From Palsa-504 sp963753195 (GTDB lineage Bacteria; Actinomycetota; Actinomycetes; Streptosporangiales; Streptosporangiaceae), in assembly GCA_963753195.1 (NCBI GenBank), contig CAVWBH010000001.1:744001-808000 (forward strand): 64,000 bases of DNA, written 5' to 3'. The position numbers and the translations under genes were made by a program. Of the stretch, positions 1-7,583 are shown piece after piece. Position 1 is the stretch's first letter. Every line of letters begins with the position of its first letter. The notes under the pieces are model-generated. The model had not been told where the DNA came from. It ran no database searches and saw only the letters and a program-made list of their open reading frames with translations.

Positions 1-195
1 ATCCGAGATGACCGCCATCGGGGCCAGCGCGGCCAGCGTCTGGGCGATGAGCTCAGCCCGGGCCGCGTGACCGTCCGGGCTGTAGTCAGTAGCCGCGCCG
101 AAGAAGCCGGTGATCCCCTGCATCCCCGCCGCGACCGGGTCCAGCGCCGCCCACCGTGTCATGTAGTGATCGCAGAGCCCGAACACCGGTGTCAT
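1..195 (-). CDS. DUF885 family protein, N-terminal part only
   Basis: The reverse strand opens with ATG at 193-195 and reads 65 codons to the window edge without a stop, so this is the 5' part of a gene that continues outside. The peptide has the layout of DUF885 proteins: a short helix, then RWAALDPVAAGMQGI and a TDYSPDGHAARAEL segment, which is the family's conserved N-terminal signature. DUF885 proteins are thermolysin-fold putative metallopeptidases of largely unknown substrate; the zinc site would lie outside the window. The start lies 43 bp after the stop of the 3-hydroxyacyl-CoA dehydrogenase remnant on the same strand. A purine-rich agggtgg sits before the ATG. Confidence 0.6.
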   Translation of the reverse strand, partial: MTPVFGLCDHYMTRWAALDPVAAGMQGITGFFGAATDYSPDGHAARAELIAQTLAALAPMAVISD

Positions 196-237
196 TCCGC
201 CACCCTAAGGCACCGGCGCAGCGCCCCCCGAAGCGGA

Positions 238-630
238 TTACAGGCGGAACCGGGTGCCGGTGACCTTCTCCGCGATGCCACTGCGGTCCAGGACGGGGTG
301 ATCCCGCCCAGGTGGAACGGCCAGCCGGCGCCCAGGATCAGGCACAGGTCGATATCCTCCGGGGCGGCGACCACGGCCTCGTCGAGGATCAGCCGGATCT
401 CCTCGGCCAGCGCCTCCAGGGCGCGCTCCCGCACCTGATCGGGGTCGACGGGCGGTCCCCGCCGGCCAGGATGGCCGCCACGTCGGCGTCGACCGACAGA
501 TCGTGCCGGTAGACCCCTGCGCGGCCCGACCCGGCCAGCGCGCGGAGCTTGGGTGACACGCCGAAGCGGTCCGGGAAGGCCTGGTGCAGCGTCTCGGCGA
601 CGTGCCGTGACCGGGCGTACCGGCGCCGCG
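238..630 (-). pseudogene. 3-hydroxyacyl-CoA dehydrogenase C-terminal remnant with two frameshifts
   Basis: Three consecutive reverse-strand frames together spell the C-terminal domain of a FadB/FadJ-like 3-hydroxyacyl-CoA dehydrogenase. First comes RHVAETLHQAFPDRFGVSP and LRALAGSGRAGVYR (about 607-450). After one missing base near 440 comes RERALEALAEEI followed by EDIDLCLILGAGWPFHLGG. After a second missing base near 295 comes LDRSGIAEKVTGTRFRL and a stop at 238-240. Adding one base at each site restores an uninterrupted frame. The NAD-binding and hydratase parts are absent, because the upstream gene ends at 631. I read it as a truncated, decayed beta-oxidation gene; indel errors could explain the frameshifts but not the missing N-terminus. 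Confidence 0.65.
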
Positions 631-1263
631 TCAGCGGGCAGCGGGGTTGCGGCCGAGATAGGCGACCAGCCGGGCTCCCGGGGGAGCGCCGGGCGGCACC
701 GCGACAGGCGGGGCGAACAGGCCGTCGCGGGATGCCACGAGCAGCGGGCACAGGCCGAGCATGCGGACCGCGAGGCCAGGCGGGATCTCCTCGGCGGGAC
801 CGCGGGCTGCCGACACGTCCCAGCCGTGCACCGCGATCTCCACGGCCGCGGCGGCCGCCACGATCCCGGCGGCCAGGGGTACGCCGGCCAGTTGGACGAA
901 ACGGTTCCGGCCCTGGTGGGCGTAGCAGGTGATCAGCAGGTTCGCGGCCTGGTCACGCAGCACCTCCACGGGGTCGCCGGGCCGGCCGACCCCCGGCGCC
1001 GGCCGGCCGGGCGCCGGTGAGGCCGGGCCGGGATCGCCAGCCCACGGGTCAGCCGATCCGGTACGCAGGGCCGATTCCAGGTCGGCCATCGAGGTGGCCA
1101 GGTGCGCGAGCAGCGCCGCGAGGTCCCAGTCCGCGCACGGCGTGGGCCGCGTCATTTCCGTCGGCATGACCTGCGCGCAGGCGCCCAGCGCGTACCTGAT
1201 CGCGCCGCCCAGCAGCGCGATCGCACCCGGCGGCACCTGATCCGGGCCGCACTGGCCTGCCAT
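631..1263 (-). CDS. TIGR03086-type mycothiol-dependent (maleylpyruvate isomerase-like) DinB protein
   Basis: A 210-residue protein of the actinobacterial DinB/maleylpyruvate-isomerase N-terminal family. An N-terminal helix bundle carries PTPCADWDLAALLAHL, the typical TPC-W-x-DLL-HL motif, whose His belongs to the metal-binding triad. A second conserved block, AAVEIAVHGWDVSAARG (about 135-155), supplies the HxWD histidine. Relatives are metal-dependent, mycothiol-using transferases or isomerases; no substrate can be assigned here. The central stretch is an unusual Pro/Gly-rich linker (about 70-95). ATG at 1261-1263 is preceded by gggagga. Upstream lies a 29-bp tandem duplication, and downstream a truncated 3-hydroxyacyl-CoA dehydrogenase. 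Confidence 0.75.
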   Translation of the reverse strand: MAGQCGPDQVPPGAIALLGGAIRYALGACAQVMPTEMTRPTPCADWDLAALLAHLATSMADLESALRTGSADPWAGDPGPASPAPGRPAPGVGRPGDPVEVLRDQAANLLITCYAHQGRNRFVQLAGVPLAAGIVAAAAAVEIAVHGWDVSAARGPAEEIPPGLAVRMLGLCPLLVASRDGLFAPPVAVPPGAPPGARLVAYLGRNPAAR

Positions 1264-1300
1264 GTGTCCTCCCGCGGCCAGCCGGCCGCCTGAGGTGTAG

Positions 1301-1358
1301 ACCGGCCGGCGCTCCGTTTCTCACCGGTGACCGGCCGGCGCTCCGTTTCTCACCGGTG
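1301..1358. repeat. 29-bp perfect tandem duplication
   Basis: Two identical 29-bp copies lie at 1301-1329 and 1330-1358, each starting accggccggcgctccg, and a third copy is abandoned after about 6 bases. It lies between the polX stop and the start of the DinB-like gene, where it could separate or duplicate promoter elements. Confidence 0.9.
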
Positions 1359-1385
1359 ACCGGCTACCCGGCGGTCCAGGGCGGT

Positions 1386-3113
1386 TCAGCGGCCCTTGCG
1401 CAGGAAGGCGCGGAGCCGGTCCAGCGGCCAGGTGTTGATCACGTCGTCAGCGGTGAGCCAGCCGCGCTGCGCGGTGCCGACGCCGTAGGGCATGTTGCCC
1501 AGGTCGCCGACGGAGTGCGCGTCGCTGTCGATGGCGAACACCACGCCGGCGTCCCGGGCCGCGCGGATGTGGTCGGATGGCAGGTCGAGCCGCTGCGGCG
1601 AGGCGTTGATCTCCAGCGCGGTCCCAGTGCGGGCGCAGGCCCGGAACAGCTCGCCGAAGTCCACGTCGACCGGCGGGCGCCGCCCGATCCGCCGGGTAAG
1701 GGGGTGCCCGATAATGTTGACGTGCGGGTTCTCGCACGCGGTGACGAAACGGCGGGTCATCTCGGCGCGCGGCTGGTCGAAGTGAGAGTGCACCGAGGCG
1801 ACGCACAGGTCGAACCCGGATAGGCCCTGGCCGCCCAGGCCGGTCTCGTCCCAGTCCACCGACCCGTCCGGGGCAATGTTCAGCTCGGTGCCGTGCAGCA
1901 GTTCCAGCGGCGCGTCCAGCGCCCGCACCCGGTCCCGCTGGGCCAGCATCTTCTCGTCGGTCATCCGCTGGAAGAACAGGTTGGGCGCATGATCGGTGAT
2001 CGCGTAGTACTCATACCCCCGGCGGGCCGCCGCGGCCACCATGTCCTCCAGGCTGGCCACCCCGTCGGTCAGGTCGGTATGCGTGTGCAGGTCGCCGCGG
2101 AGATCTTCGACCCGAACGAGCCGTGGTATCTCGCCGCGGGCCGCCGCCTCGACCTCCCCGTGGTCCTCGCGCATCGCGGGCGGAATCCAGGCCAGACCGA
2201 GCCGGTGGTAGACCTCCTCCTCGGTCCGCGAGACGATCAGCTCCCCCGTCCCGGTATCGAATAGTCCGTATTCGGACAATCTGAGCTTCTTGCGGACGGC
2301 GATCTGCCGGACGGCGACATTGTGCGCCTGGGAGCCGGTGAAGTACTGCAGCGCCGCGCCCCAGGCGTCCAGCGGTACGACCCGCAGGTCGGCCTGCAGG
2401 CCGGCCGAGGTGCGGATGGAGGTCTTGGCCGGGCCGCTGACGATCACTCTGGCCACGTCAGGCCCGGTGCTGAAGGCCGCCATCAACGGGGCCGAGTCCT
2501 GCGCCGCGGCCAGGATGTCCACGTCCCCGATCGTCTCCCGCCAGCGCCGCAGCGAGCCGGCGTAGGCGCAGCGCTGGCAGCCCGGGACCGCGGACAGCGC
2601 GGCCACCATGGCCGTCGCCGTGCGCATGGCCACGTCGAGCAGGACCCGCTCGCGGCCCTGGCGGTAGACCTCGATTCCGTCCGCCAGCCGCTCCTCGCTG
2701 CGCGCCCCGAACCCGGCCAGCCCTTCGAGCCGGCCCGCCTTGATCGCCGCGGCGAGCTCGTCCACCGACGAGACGCCCAGGTCGTGGTGAAGGGCGACGG
2801 CGCGCTTCGGCCCGAGGCCGGGGACCCGGGTCAGCTCCAGCACCCCGGCCGGGATCCTGGCCCGCAGCTCATCCAGTGCGGCGATCCGCCCGGTCGCGGC
2901 GTACTCGGCGATCTTGGCCGCGATCGAGGTGCCCACCCCGGGGATGGCCCGCAGGCCCTTGGCGTCGAGCTGGCCTATATCCTCGCCCCAGCCGCGGACG
3001 GACCGAGCGGCCTTCTCGTAGTTCCTGGCCCGGAACACGTCGCCGCCGGTGATCTGGATCAGCTCGGCATACTCGCGCAGCAGCCCCGCGACTTCCTCGT
3101 TGAGCCAGGCCAC
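1386..3113 (-). CDS. polX: DNA polymerase X family protein with PHP domain (PolX)
   Basis: A 575-residue protein with the full bacterial PolX order. The helix-hairpin-helix/8-kDa region (about 1-150) has RAIPGVG and RVPGLGPKRA hairpins. The nucleotidyltransferase palm has GSLRR at 186-190 and the catalytic aspartates of GDVDIL (D197, D199), with a third Asp near 242. The C-terminal PHP phosphoesterase starts at DLHTHTDLTDG (about 341-351) and holds further His/Asp ligands (ITDHAP, HSHFD, IGHPLTR, IDSDAH). Bacterial PolX enzymes fill short gaps in base-excision repair, and the PHP domain gives Mn-dependent 3'-5' exonuclease. The GTG start follows only a weak ribosome site. Its upstream gene neighbour is a mannosyltransferase on the same strand. 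Confidence 0.9.
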   Translation of the reverse strand: MAWLNEEVAGLLREYAELIQITGGDVFRARNYEKAARSVRGWGEDIGQLDAKGLRAIPGVGTSIAAKIAEYAATGRIAALDELRARIPAGVLELTRVPGLGPKRAVALHHDLGVSSVDELAAAIKAGRLEGLAGFGARSEERLADGIEVYRQGRERVLLDVAMRTATAMVAALSAVPGCQRCAYAGSLRRWRETIGDVDILAAAQDSAPLMAAFSTGPDVARVIVSGPAKTSIRTSAGLQADLRVVPLDAWGAALQYFTGSQAHNVAVRQIAVRKKLRLSEYGLFDTGTGELIVSRTEEEVYHRLGLAWIPPAMREDHGEVEAAARGEIPRLVRVEDLRGDLHTHTDLTDGVASLEDMVAAAARRGYEYYAITDHAPNLFFQRMTDEKMLAQRDRVRALDAPLELLHGTELNIAPDGSVDWDETGLGGQGLSGFDLCVASVHSHFDQPRAEMTRRFVTACENPHVNIIGHPLTRRIGRRPPVDVDFGELFRACARTGTALEINASPQRLDLPSDHIRAARDAGVVFAIDSDAHSVGDLGNMPYGVGTAQRGWLTADDVINTWPLDRLRAFLRKGR

Positions 3114-3194
3114 GGTCTTACTTTAGGTGAGCGCCGGCGGCGGGGGCGCCGCGCCAGTGTGGTGGGGATCCGGCCGGGCCCGTTCGGGAAATGT

Positions 3195-4655
3195 TCAGGC
3201 CGCGGGCAGGCGCTGCTGCCCGCGCTGGCCAGCCGGATCTCGCCCGGGCTCGTCGTCGTGACCTTTCCCGGCCGCGGGCAGCAGCAGCGAGACGGCCAGC
3301 AGCACCCCGAAGAGGCCCAGCCCGGCCAGGATGTAGGCGTTGCCCCAGAGCAGAGCCCACCCGTGCCAGTGGTACTCGGGAAACCAGCGCTGATCTCCGT
3401 ACCACTGGAACCAGACGGGGTTGGTGTTCTTCGGGATCCACGGCAGGCCGAGTGAGTCCAGGCCGAGGTTGGGCGGTGTGACGTGGAAGAATTTGGTCGG
3501 CCAGGCGCCGAACCAGGCCAGGATGGCCACGCCCAGCAGCCCGCATGCCGCCGCGGTCTTCCTGGCGCCCCGGTGCCATGCCGCCGCCGCGTAGTGCCCG
3601 GCGACGACCACGCCCGGCACGATCCACACCCAGTGGTGATCCCAGCTGATGGGCGAGATCAGCAGCCCGGTCAGCGCCGCCATGAGCAGGCCGAGCATGG
3701 GCTGGCCCTTGCGGTCGAGCAGGCCGGCGCATATCACCCCGGCCGCGCCGAACACCACGACCGCCGCGATCCACGCCGGGCGGCCGCCGCTGATGCTGCC
3801 GGCCAGCCTGGTCGTGAGGCCGTCGAGGGACTGGTCACCCGCCCAGCCGGGGAACCCGGTCCGGTTGCTCTGCGCGAACAGCCCGTCGAACCACCACTTG
3901 GCGGAGTCGGCGGGCAGGAACACGAACCCGGCCAGCACGGTGAACACGAAGCCCGCCAGGGTCATCGCCGCCTGGCGGAACTTCCTGGCCACCAGCAGAT
4001 ACGGGATGAAGATCAGCGGGACGAGCTTGATGCCGGCCGCGATGCCCGTGCCGAAGCCCTTCCACCAGCGGCTCTTGCTGGTGTCGGGCTGGCACAGATC
4101 CCACATGATCAGGGCCAGCAGGACCAGGTTGACCTGGCCGAGGTAAATGGTCCGCAGCACCGGCTCGGTCCATAGGACCGCCCCCGCGGCCAGCAGCGTC
4201 GCGCCGGCCCGGACCGTGAGCCGGCGGTAGCCGAGGCCGCCGAGGGTGAACCACACCGCCGCCAGCAGCGCCACCAGGTCCACGGCCACGGACAGCTTGA
4301 GGGACAGCTGGTACGGGACGAACGAGATGAGCGCGAACGCGACAGCCGAGAACGGCGGGTAGGTGAACGGCAGGTGGAGATTGCCGTACCCGGCCCAGTC
4401 GTACAGCGGCGCCGCCAGGTGCGGGTCATAGTACGGCCGGATGTGCCGGACGATGAGCCCGCCGGACCGGTACACGGCCAGGTCGACCGGATCCATGGTG
4501 TAGGCCTTCGCGTGGCCGACCATATAGATCACGTAGCCGCCGAGCGCTACGCCGAACACCGCCAGGCCGGCCAGCAGCAGCCAGCGGCCGGGCGCGTTAT
4601 CGTGCCTGGCCGATGACTGCGGGCGGGTGAGGACCGATCTCACCCGGCCAACCAT
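3195..4655 (-). CDS. GT87 family polyprenyl-phosphate-dependent mannosyltransferase, integral membrane
   Basis: A 486-residue polytopic membrane protein with roughly ten hydrophobic segments. It has the layout of actinobacterial GT87 (DUF2029) alpha-(1,2)-mannosyltransferases, the family of mycobacterial PimE-like enzymes, which use polyprenyl-phosphate-mannose on the outer membrane face. Visible marks are an early extracytoplasmic loop with DPVDLAVYRSGG, the aspartates expected of a GT-C catalytic loop, and PISWDHHWVWIVPG in a later loop. The C-terminus is a charged cytoplasmic tail. It starts at ATG 4653-4655, divergent from a small membrane protein. The acceptor, a phosphatidylinositol mannoside or another glycan, cannot be inferred. 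Confidence 0.8.
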   Translation of the reverse strand: MVGRVRSVLTRPQSSARHDNAPGRWLLLAGLAVFGVALGGYVIYMVGHAKAYTMDPVDLAVYRSGGLIVRHIRPYYDPHLAAPLYDWAGYGNLHLPFTYPPFSAVAFALISFVPYQLSLKLSVAVDLVALLAAVWFTLGGLGYRRLTVRAGATLLAAGAVLWTEPVLRTIYLGQVNLVLLALIMWDLCQPDTSKSRWWKGFGTGIAAGIKLVPLIFIPYLLVARKFRQAAMTLAGFVFTVLAGFVFLPADSAKWWFDGLFAQSNRTGFPGWAGDQSLDGLTTRLAGSISGGRPAWIAAVVVFGAAGVICAGLLDRKGQPMLGLLMAALTGLLISPISWDHHWVWIVPGVVVAGHYAAAAWHRGARKTAAACGLLGVAILAWFGAWPTKFFHVTPPNLGLDSLGLPWIPKNTNPVWFQWYGDQRWFPEYHWHGWALLWGNAYILAGLGLFGVLLAVSLLLPAAGKGHDDEPGRDPAGQRGQQRLPAA

Positions 4656-4785
4656 AGCCGCTTGCGTCCCGTTGTCGCTCGCGTCCCGTTGTGATGCGGC
4701 GCTGGCCAGCTGGCCGGGGTCTTGGCCTCTCTGCTTTTCTGGTGTACTTGGGGCGTCAGGATTTCAGCGCCGGGGAGGTACGGGG

Positions 4786-5259
4786 ATGTCGGGGACCCAT
4801 TCTGCTGCCGCTGCCACGCGGACGGCCGGGCCGGATCAGGCGGCCCGGCTAGTCCGGCTGCGGATGTCGAGCCTGGGCGCCGTGGCCATGCTGATCATCC
4901 AGTTCATCCTGGGGATTATCTACAACCTGTACGGGACGGCGCCGACGTCGACCAAGTCGGTCGGACTATTCTCCAGCCCGGACCTGGCCCTGCACGTGAT
5001 CCTGGGTATCCTGCTGGTCATCGCCGCCGTGGGTCAGCTGATCCGCGCCATCGGCATCCGGCATGCGCTGTCCGTCTGGATGTCGGCCGTGGGGCTGGTG
5101 TCGATTCTCGCCGCGGGCTTCGCCGGGCTCGGGTTCACCGGTAATGGCGCCAGCGGCGCGTCGCTGGGCATGTCGCTGGCCTTTGCGGTCGCGCTGGCCT
5201 GCTACGTGGTCCTGGTCTTCGCGCTGCCCTCGTCGGCGTCCCGGGCTTCGACTACGTGA
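4786..5259 (+). CDS. Four-helix integral membrane protein of unknown function
   Basis: A 157-residue protein with an Ala/Thr-rich cytoplasmic N-terminus (about 1-25) and four hydrophobic segments: LGAVAMLIIQFILGIIYNLY, LALHVILGILLVIAAVGQLI, WMSAVGLVSILAAGFAGLGF and LGMSLAFAVALACYVVLVFA. The open frame extends to 4627, but the ATG at 4786 is preceded by a ggggagg ribosome site and lies where the hydrophobic protein begins. I recognise no catalytic motif. It is 49 bp upstream of ccdA on the same strand and probably cotranscribed, which hints at a membrane or redox role without proving one. Confidence 0.7.
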   Translation: MSGTHSAAAATRTAGPDQAARLVRLRMSSLGAVAMLIIQFILGIIYNLYGTAPTSTKSVGLFSSPDLALHVILGILLVIAAVGQLIRAIGIRHALSVWMSAVGLVSILAAGFAGLGFTGNGASGASLGMSLAFAVALACYVVLVFALPSSASRASTT

Positions 5260-5308
5260 TGTAGTACCTCTTGTCGACCGGCTCTGGGTGGCGTGGCATA
5301 GTGGGCAC

Positions 5309-6190
5309 ATGAGCGGAGCGGTCCAGCTGGTCACCTCCGGCCCGCTTATCCTGGCGCTGCCGGTAGCGGCCGCGGCCGGAGCCGTGACCTTCCTGTCGCC
5401 GTGCTGCCTGCCGCTAGTGCCCGGTTACCTGTCCTTCGTCACCGGCATGACGGGCGCCGCAGGCGCGGCGCAGGTCCCGGTGGCCAGCCCGTCGGCGCTC
5501 CCCGCGCCCGGCCCCGACACAGCGGCGGTGGCGGTCGCCGCTCGCCCGGTCGCTGCCACCGCGGTCGCTGCCACCGCGGTTGCCGCGCCCGCGCCCGCAC
5601 CCCGGGCCCGGGTCGTCGCCGGCACATTGCTGTTCGTGCTCGGGTTCTCGGTGGTGTTCGTCGCCTACGGGGCGGCGCTCGGCGGCCTCGGCCACCTGCT
5701 GACCGGCCACGCGCGCCTGCTGACGCGGATCCTCGGCGGCCTGACCATCCTGCTCGGCCTGCTGTTCGCCGGGGTCTTCGACCGCTTCGCCTTCGCGGGC
5801 CGGATCGTGCGCCCGGCCGCGCGCCCGAAGGCCGGTCTGGCGGGCGCGCCGCTGCTCGGCGTGATGTTCGGGCTCGGCTGGACGCCCTGCATCGGGCCAA
5901 CGCTCACCGCCGTGCTGGCCCTGTCCGCCTCCAGCGGGACCGTGGCCCGGGGCGCCCTGCTGGCCTTCGCCTACGCGCTGGGCCTGGGCATCCCGTTCCT
6001 GCTGGTGTCGTTCGGCTTCCAGCTCTCGATGCGGGCGTTCGCCTTCGCCCGCCGCCGGGCCCGCCTGATCACCAGGATCGGCGGGGCCATGCTGGTCTGC
6101 GTCGGCCTGCTGGAGGTAACGGGCGCCTGGTCCACCTTCATGGCCTGGCTCCAGGTTCACTGGGTCAGCAACTACCAGCCCCCGCTGTAG
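5309..6190 (+). CDS. ccdA: CcdA-family thiol-disulfide transmembrane transporter
   Basis: A 293-residue polytopic protein of the CcdA/DsbD-beta family, which carries reducing equivalents across the membrane for cytochrome c maturation or extracytoplasmic thiol repair. The first helix bears FLSPCCLPLVPGYLS with Cys 32/33, and helix 4 carries GWTPCIGPTL; these are the family's two redox cysteine motifs. A roughly 45-residue Ala/Val/Pro-rich insert (about 48-95) after the first helix is unusual and looks like a low-complexity linker. Usual partners (ResB, ResC/CcsA, a TlpA-type thioredoxin) are not adjacent, so its client is unknown. The start at 5309 is the ATG nearest the first conserved helix. 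Confidence 0.85.
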   Translation: MSGAVQLVTSGPLILALPVAAAAGAVTFLSPCCLPLVPGYLSFVTGMTGAAGAAQVPVASPSALPAPGPDTAAVAVAARPVAATAVAATAVAAPAPAPRARVVAGTLLFVLGFSVVFVAYGAALGGLGHLLTGHARLLTRILGGLTILLGLLFAGVFDRFAFAGRIVRPAARPKAGLAGAPLLGVMFGLGWTPCIGPTLTAVLALSASSGTVARGALLAFAYALGLGIPFLLVSFGFQLSMRAFAFARRRARLITRIGGAMLVCVGLLEVTGAWSTFMAWLQVHWVSNYQPPL

Positions 6191-6219
6191 CCGAGGTCCC
6201 TTCCGCCAGCCGCCGCCGT

Positions 6220-6257
6220 TGCCCCTTCGGCTCGCTCCTGCCCTTTCGGCTCGCGCC
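6220..6257. repeat. 19-bp imperfect tandem repeat
   Basis: Two 19-bp units (6220-6238 and 6239-6257, consensus tgcccyttcggctcgckcc) follow the ccdA stop. They differ at two positions. No coding role is seen. Confidence 0.75.
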
Positions 6258-6326
6258 TGCCCAGGCCGACCCAGTCCAGATTCCCCCGGCACCCGGGCGC
6301 CGCGCTGCCTCCGGAGCGGCCGGGAG

Positions 6327-6378
6327 ATTATCGTGGATCATTACTGCCCGCGGGCGGGATGTAACGATCCACGATAAT
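6327..6378. repeat. 52-bp inverted repeat
   Basis: The arms attatcgtggatc (6327-6339) and gatccacgataat (6366-6378) are perfect 13-bp complements. Inside them the TTAC/GTAA and CCCGC/GCGGG blocks also pair, giving a nearly continuous imperfect palindrome centred on a G/C core. It is AT-richer than its surroundings and lies about 80 bp upstream of the AbiEi-like gene. It could be an operator or a bidirectional transcript end. Confidence 0.8.
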
Positions 6379-6400
6379 AAAATCCGCCGCTAAGTCCGGG

Positions 6401-6409
6401 TTATCCACA
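6401..6409. promoter_or_regulatory. Isolated DnaA-box-like sequence
   Basis: The sequence ttatccaca matches the E. coli DnaA-box consensus exactly and lies 22 bp after the 52-bp inverted repeat. No cluster of boxes and no dnaA, dnaN or rpmH genes are nearby, so it is not evidence for oriC. It could be a chance match or a DnaA-titration or control site for the downstream gene. Confidence 0.35.
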
Positions 6410-6461
6410 GGATTAAGATTGCCCTGGCGGTAGCCAGCGGGCGCGGCTCAGCCTGGATGGC

Positions 6462-7571
6462 GTGGAAGACGAACGCAGTTTGCGCTGGCGCAGCCAGCTC
6501 CAATCCCAGTCCGGGGTCATCTCCCGGCAACAGGCCGGCGACGCTGGCTTCACCGCGAAAGCCATTCACTGGCGGCTTCGCTCGGGCACGTGGAGACGCG
6601 TGCATCGCAGTGCCTACGCGGCATTTACCGGAGATACTTCAAGGGAGGGCAGGCTCTGGGCGGCTGTGTTGCGCGCCGGGCCCGGTGCCGTGCTCAGCCA
6701 CGAGACCGCCGCCGAGATACACGGGCTCGCCGACAATCCGAGTAGCCGGATCCACATCAGCGTTCCGGCAGAGCGCCGCCCCGGCCAGCGCCGGAACATA
6801 CCGGGCGTGGTCATCCACCGGTCCCGGGGCCTGGCGCCGCAGTGGCAGCCGCCCTGGCAGTTGCCGCGGACCACTGTTGAGGACACTGTCCTTGACCTGG
6901 TCGCGGGCGCGCGGACCTTTGACGACGCCTACGGCTGGATTTCCCGCGCCGTGGGGCGCCGCCTGGCCTCGCCTACGTCGCTGGGCAAGGCACTCGCGGG
7001 CCGCTCGCGGATACGCTGGCGAACCTGGATCACCGCTGCCCTGCAGGATGCGGCCGATGGCGTCCACTCACCGCTGGAGCGCAACTACGTGCACGGCGTG
7101 GAGCGCGCGCATGGCTTGCCGACGGCGCGGCGGCAAGCCAAGCGCAGGCACGGCAGCGGCGCCCGGTACCTGGACAACGCGTACGAGGCCTACGGCCTGT
7201 GCGTCGAGCTCGACGGGCTTGCCGCGCATCCGGCGGAAGGTCGCTGGCGCGACACCCACCGGGACAACGAGAATCTCGTCCAAGGGACGGTCACCCTCAG
7301 GTACGGCTGGCCGGACGCGACCGAGCGCCGCTGCCGGACAGCGGCCGAGATCGCTGCGGTCCTGCGCCGCCGCGGCTGGCCCGGAATGCTGCGCCCATGC
7401 GGTCCCGGCTGCCGGGCCGCCGGGCCGGACCCCGACACTTCGCCGGACACGGGCCGTTCACCAGACCCCGACCCCTCGCCGGACGCGGGCCCCCCGCCGG
7501 ACGCGGGCCCCCCGCCGGGCGCGGGCCGTTCGCCGGACACACGCCGGTCGCCGGACACGAGGCCGCAGTGA
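6462..7571 (+). CDS. AbiEi-type antitoxin-domain protein fused to a DUF559/Vsr-like nuclease-fold domain
   Basis: A 369-residue protein. Residues 1-75 resemble the AbiEi antitoxin winged-helix: QSGVISRQQAGDAGF, then WRLRSGTWRRVHRSAYAA. The middle (80-185) is the family's linker domain with LSHETAAEIHGL. Residues 205-310 resemble the DUF559/very-short-patch-repair fold, with a split acidic core (ERNYVHGVERAHGL, YGLCVELDGLAAHP, RDNENLVQGTVTLRYGW). The tail (about 325-369) is a Pro/Asp repeat encoded by about 12-bp tandem units. The start is GTG. No AbiEii nucleotidyltransferase toxin is adjacent, as is common for solitary actinobacterial copies. Nuclease or defence function is inferred from fold only. 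Confidence 0.7.
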   Translation: MEDERSLRWRSQLQSQSGVISRQQAGDAGFTAKAIHWRLRSGTWRRVHRSAYAAFTGDTSREGRLWAAVLRAGPGAVLSHETAAEIHGLADNPSSRIHISVPAERRPGQRRNIPGVVIHRSRGLAPQWQPPWQLPRTTVEDTVLDLVAGARTFDDAYGWISRAVGRRLASPTSLGKALAGRSRIRWRTWITAALQDAADGVHSPLERNYVHGVERAHGLPTARRQAKRRHGSGARYLDNAYEAYGLCVELDGLAAHPAEGRWRDTHRDNENLVQGTVTLRYGWPDATERRCRTAAEIAAVLRRRGWPGMLRPCGPGCRAAGPDPDTSPDTGRSPDPDPSPDAGPPPDAGPPPGAGRSPDTRRSPDTRPQ

Positions 7572-7583
7572 ACCAGAAACGGG

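Noticed and set aside
6401..6409. Possible oriC from the DnaA box
   Set aside because: Only one box, no AT-rich unwinding region cluster, no dnaA/dnaN/rpmH genes.
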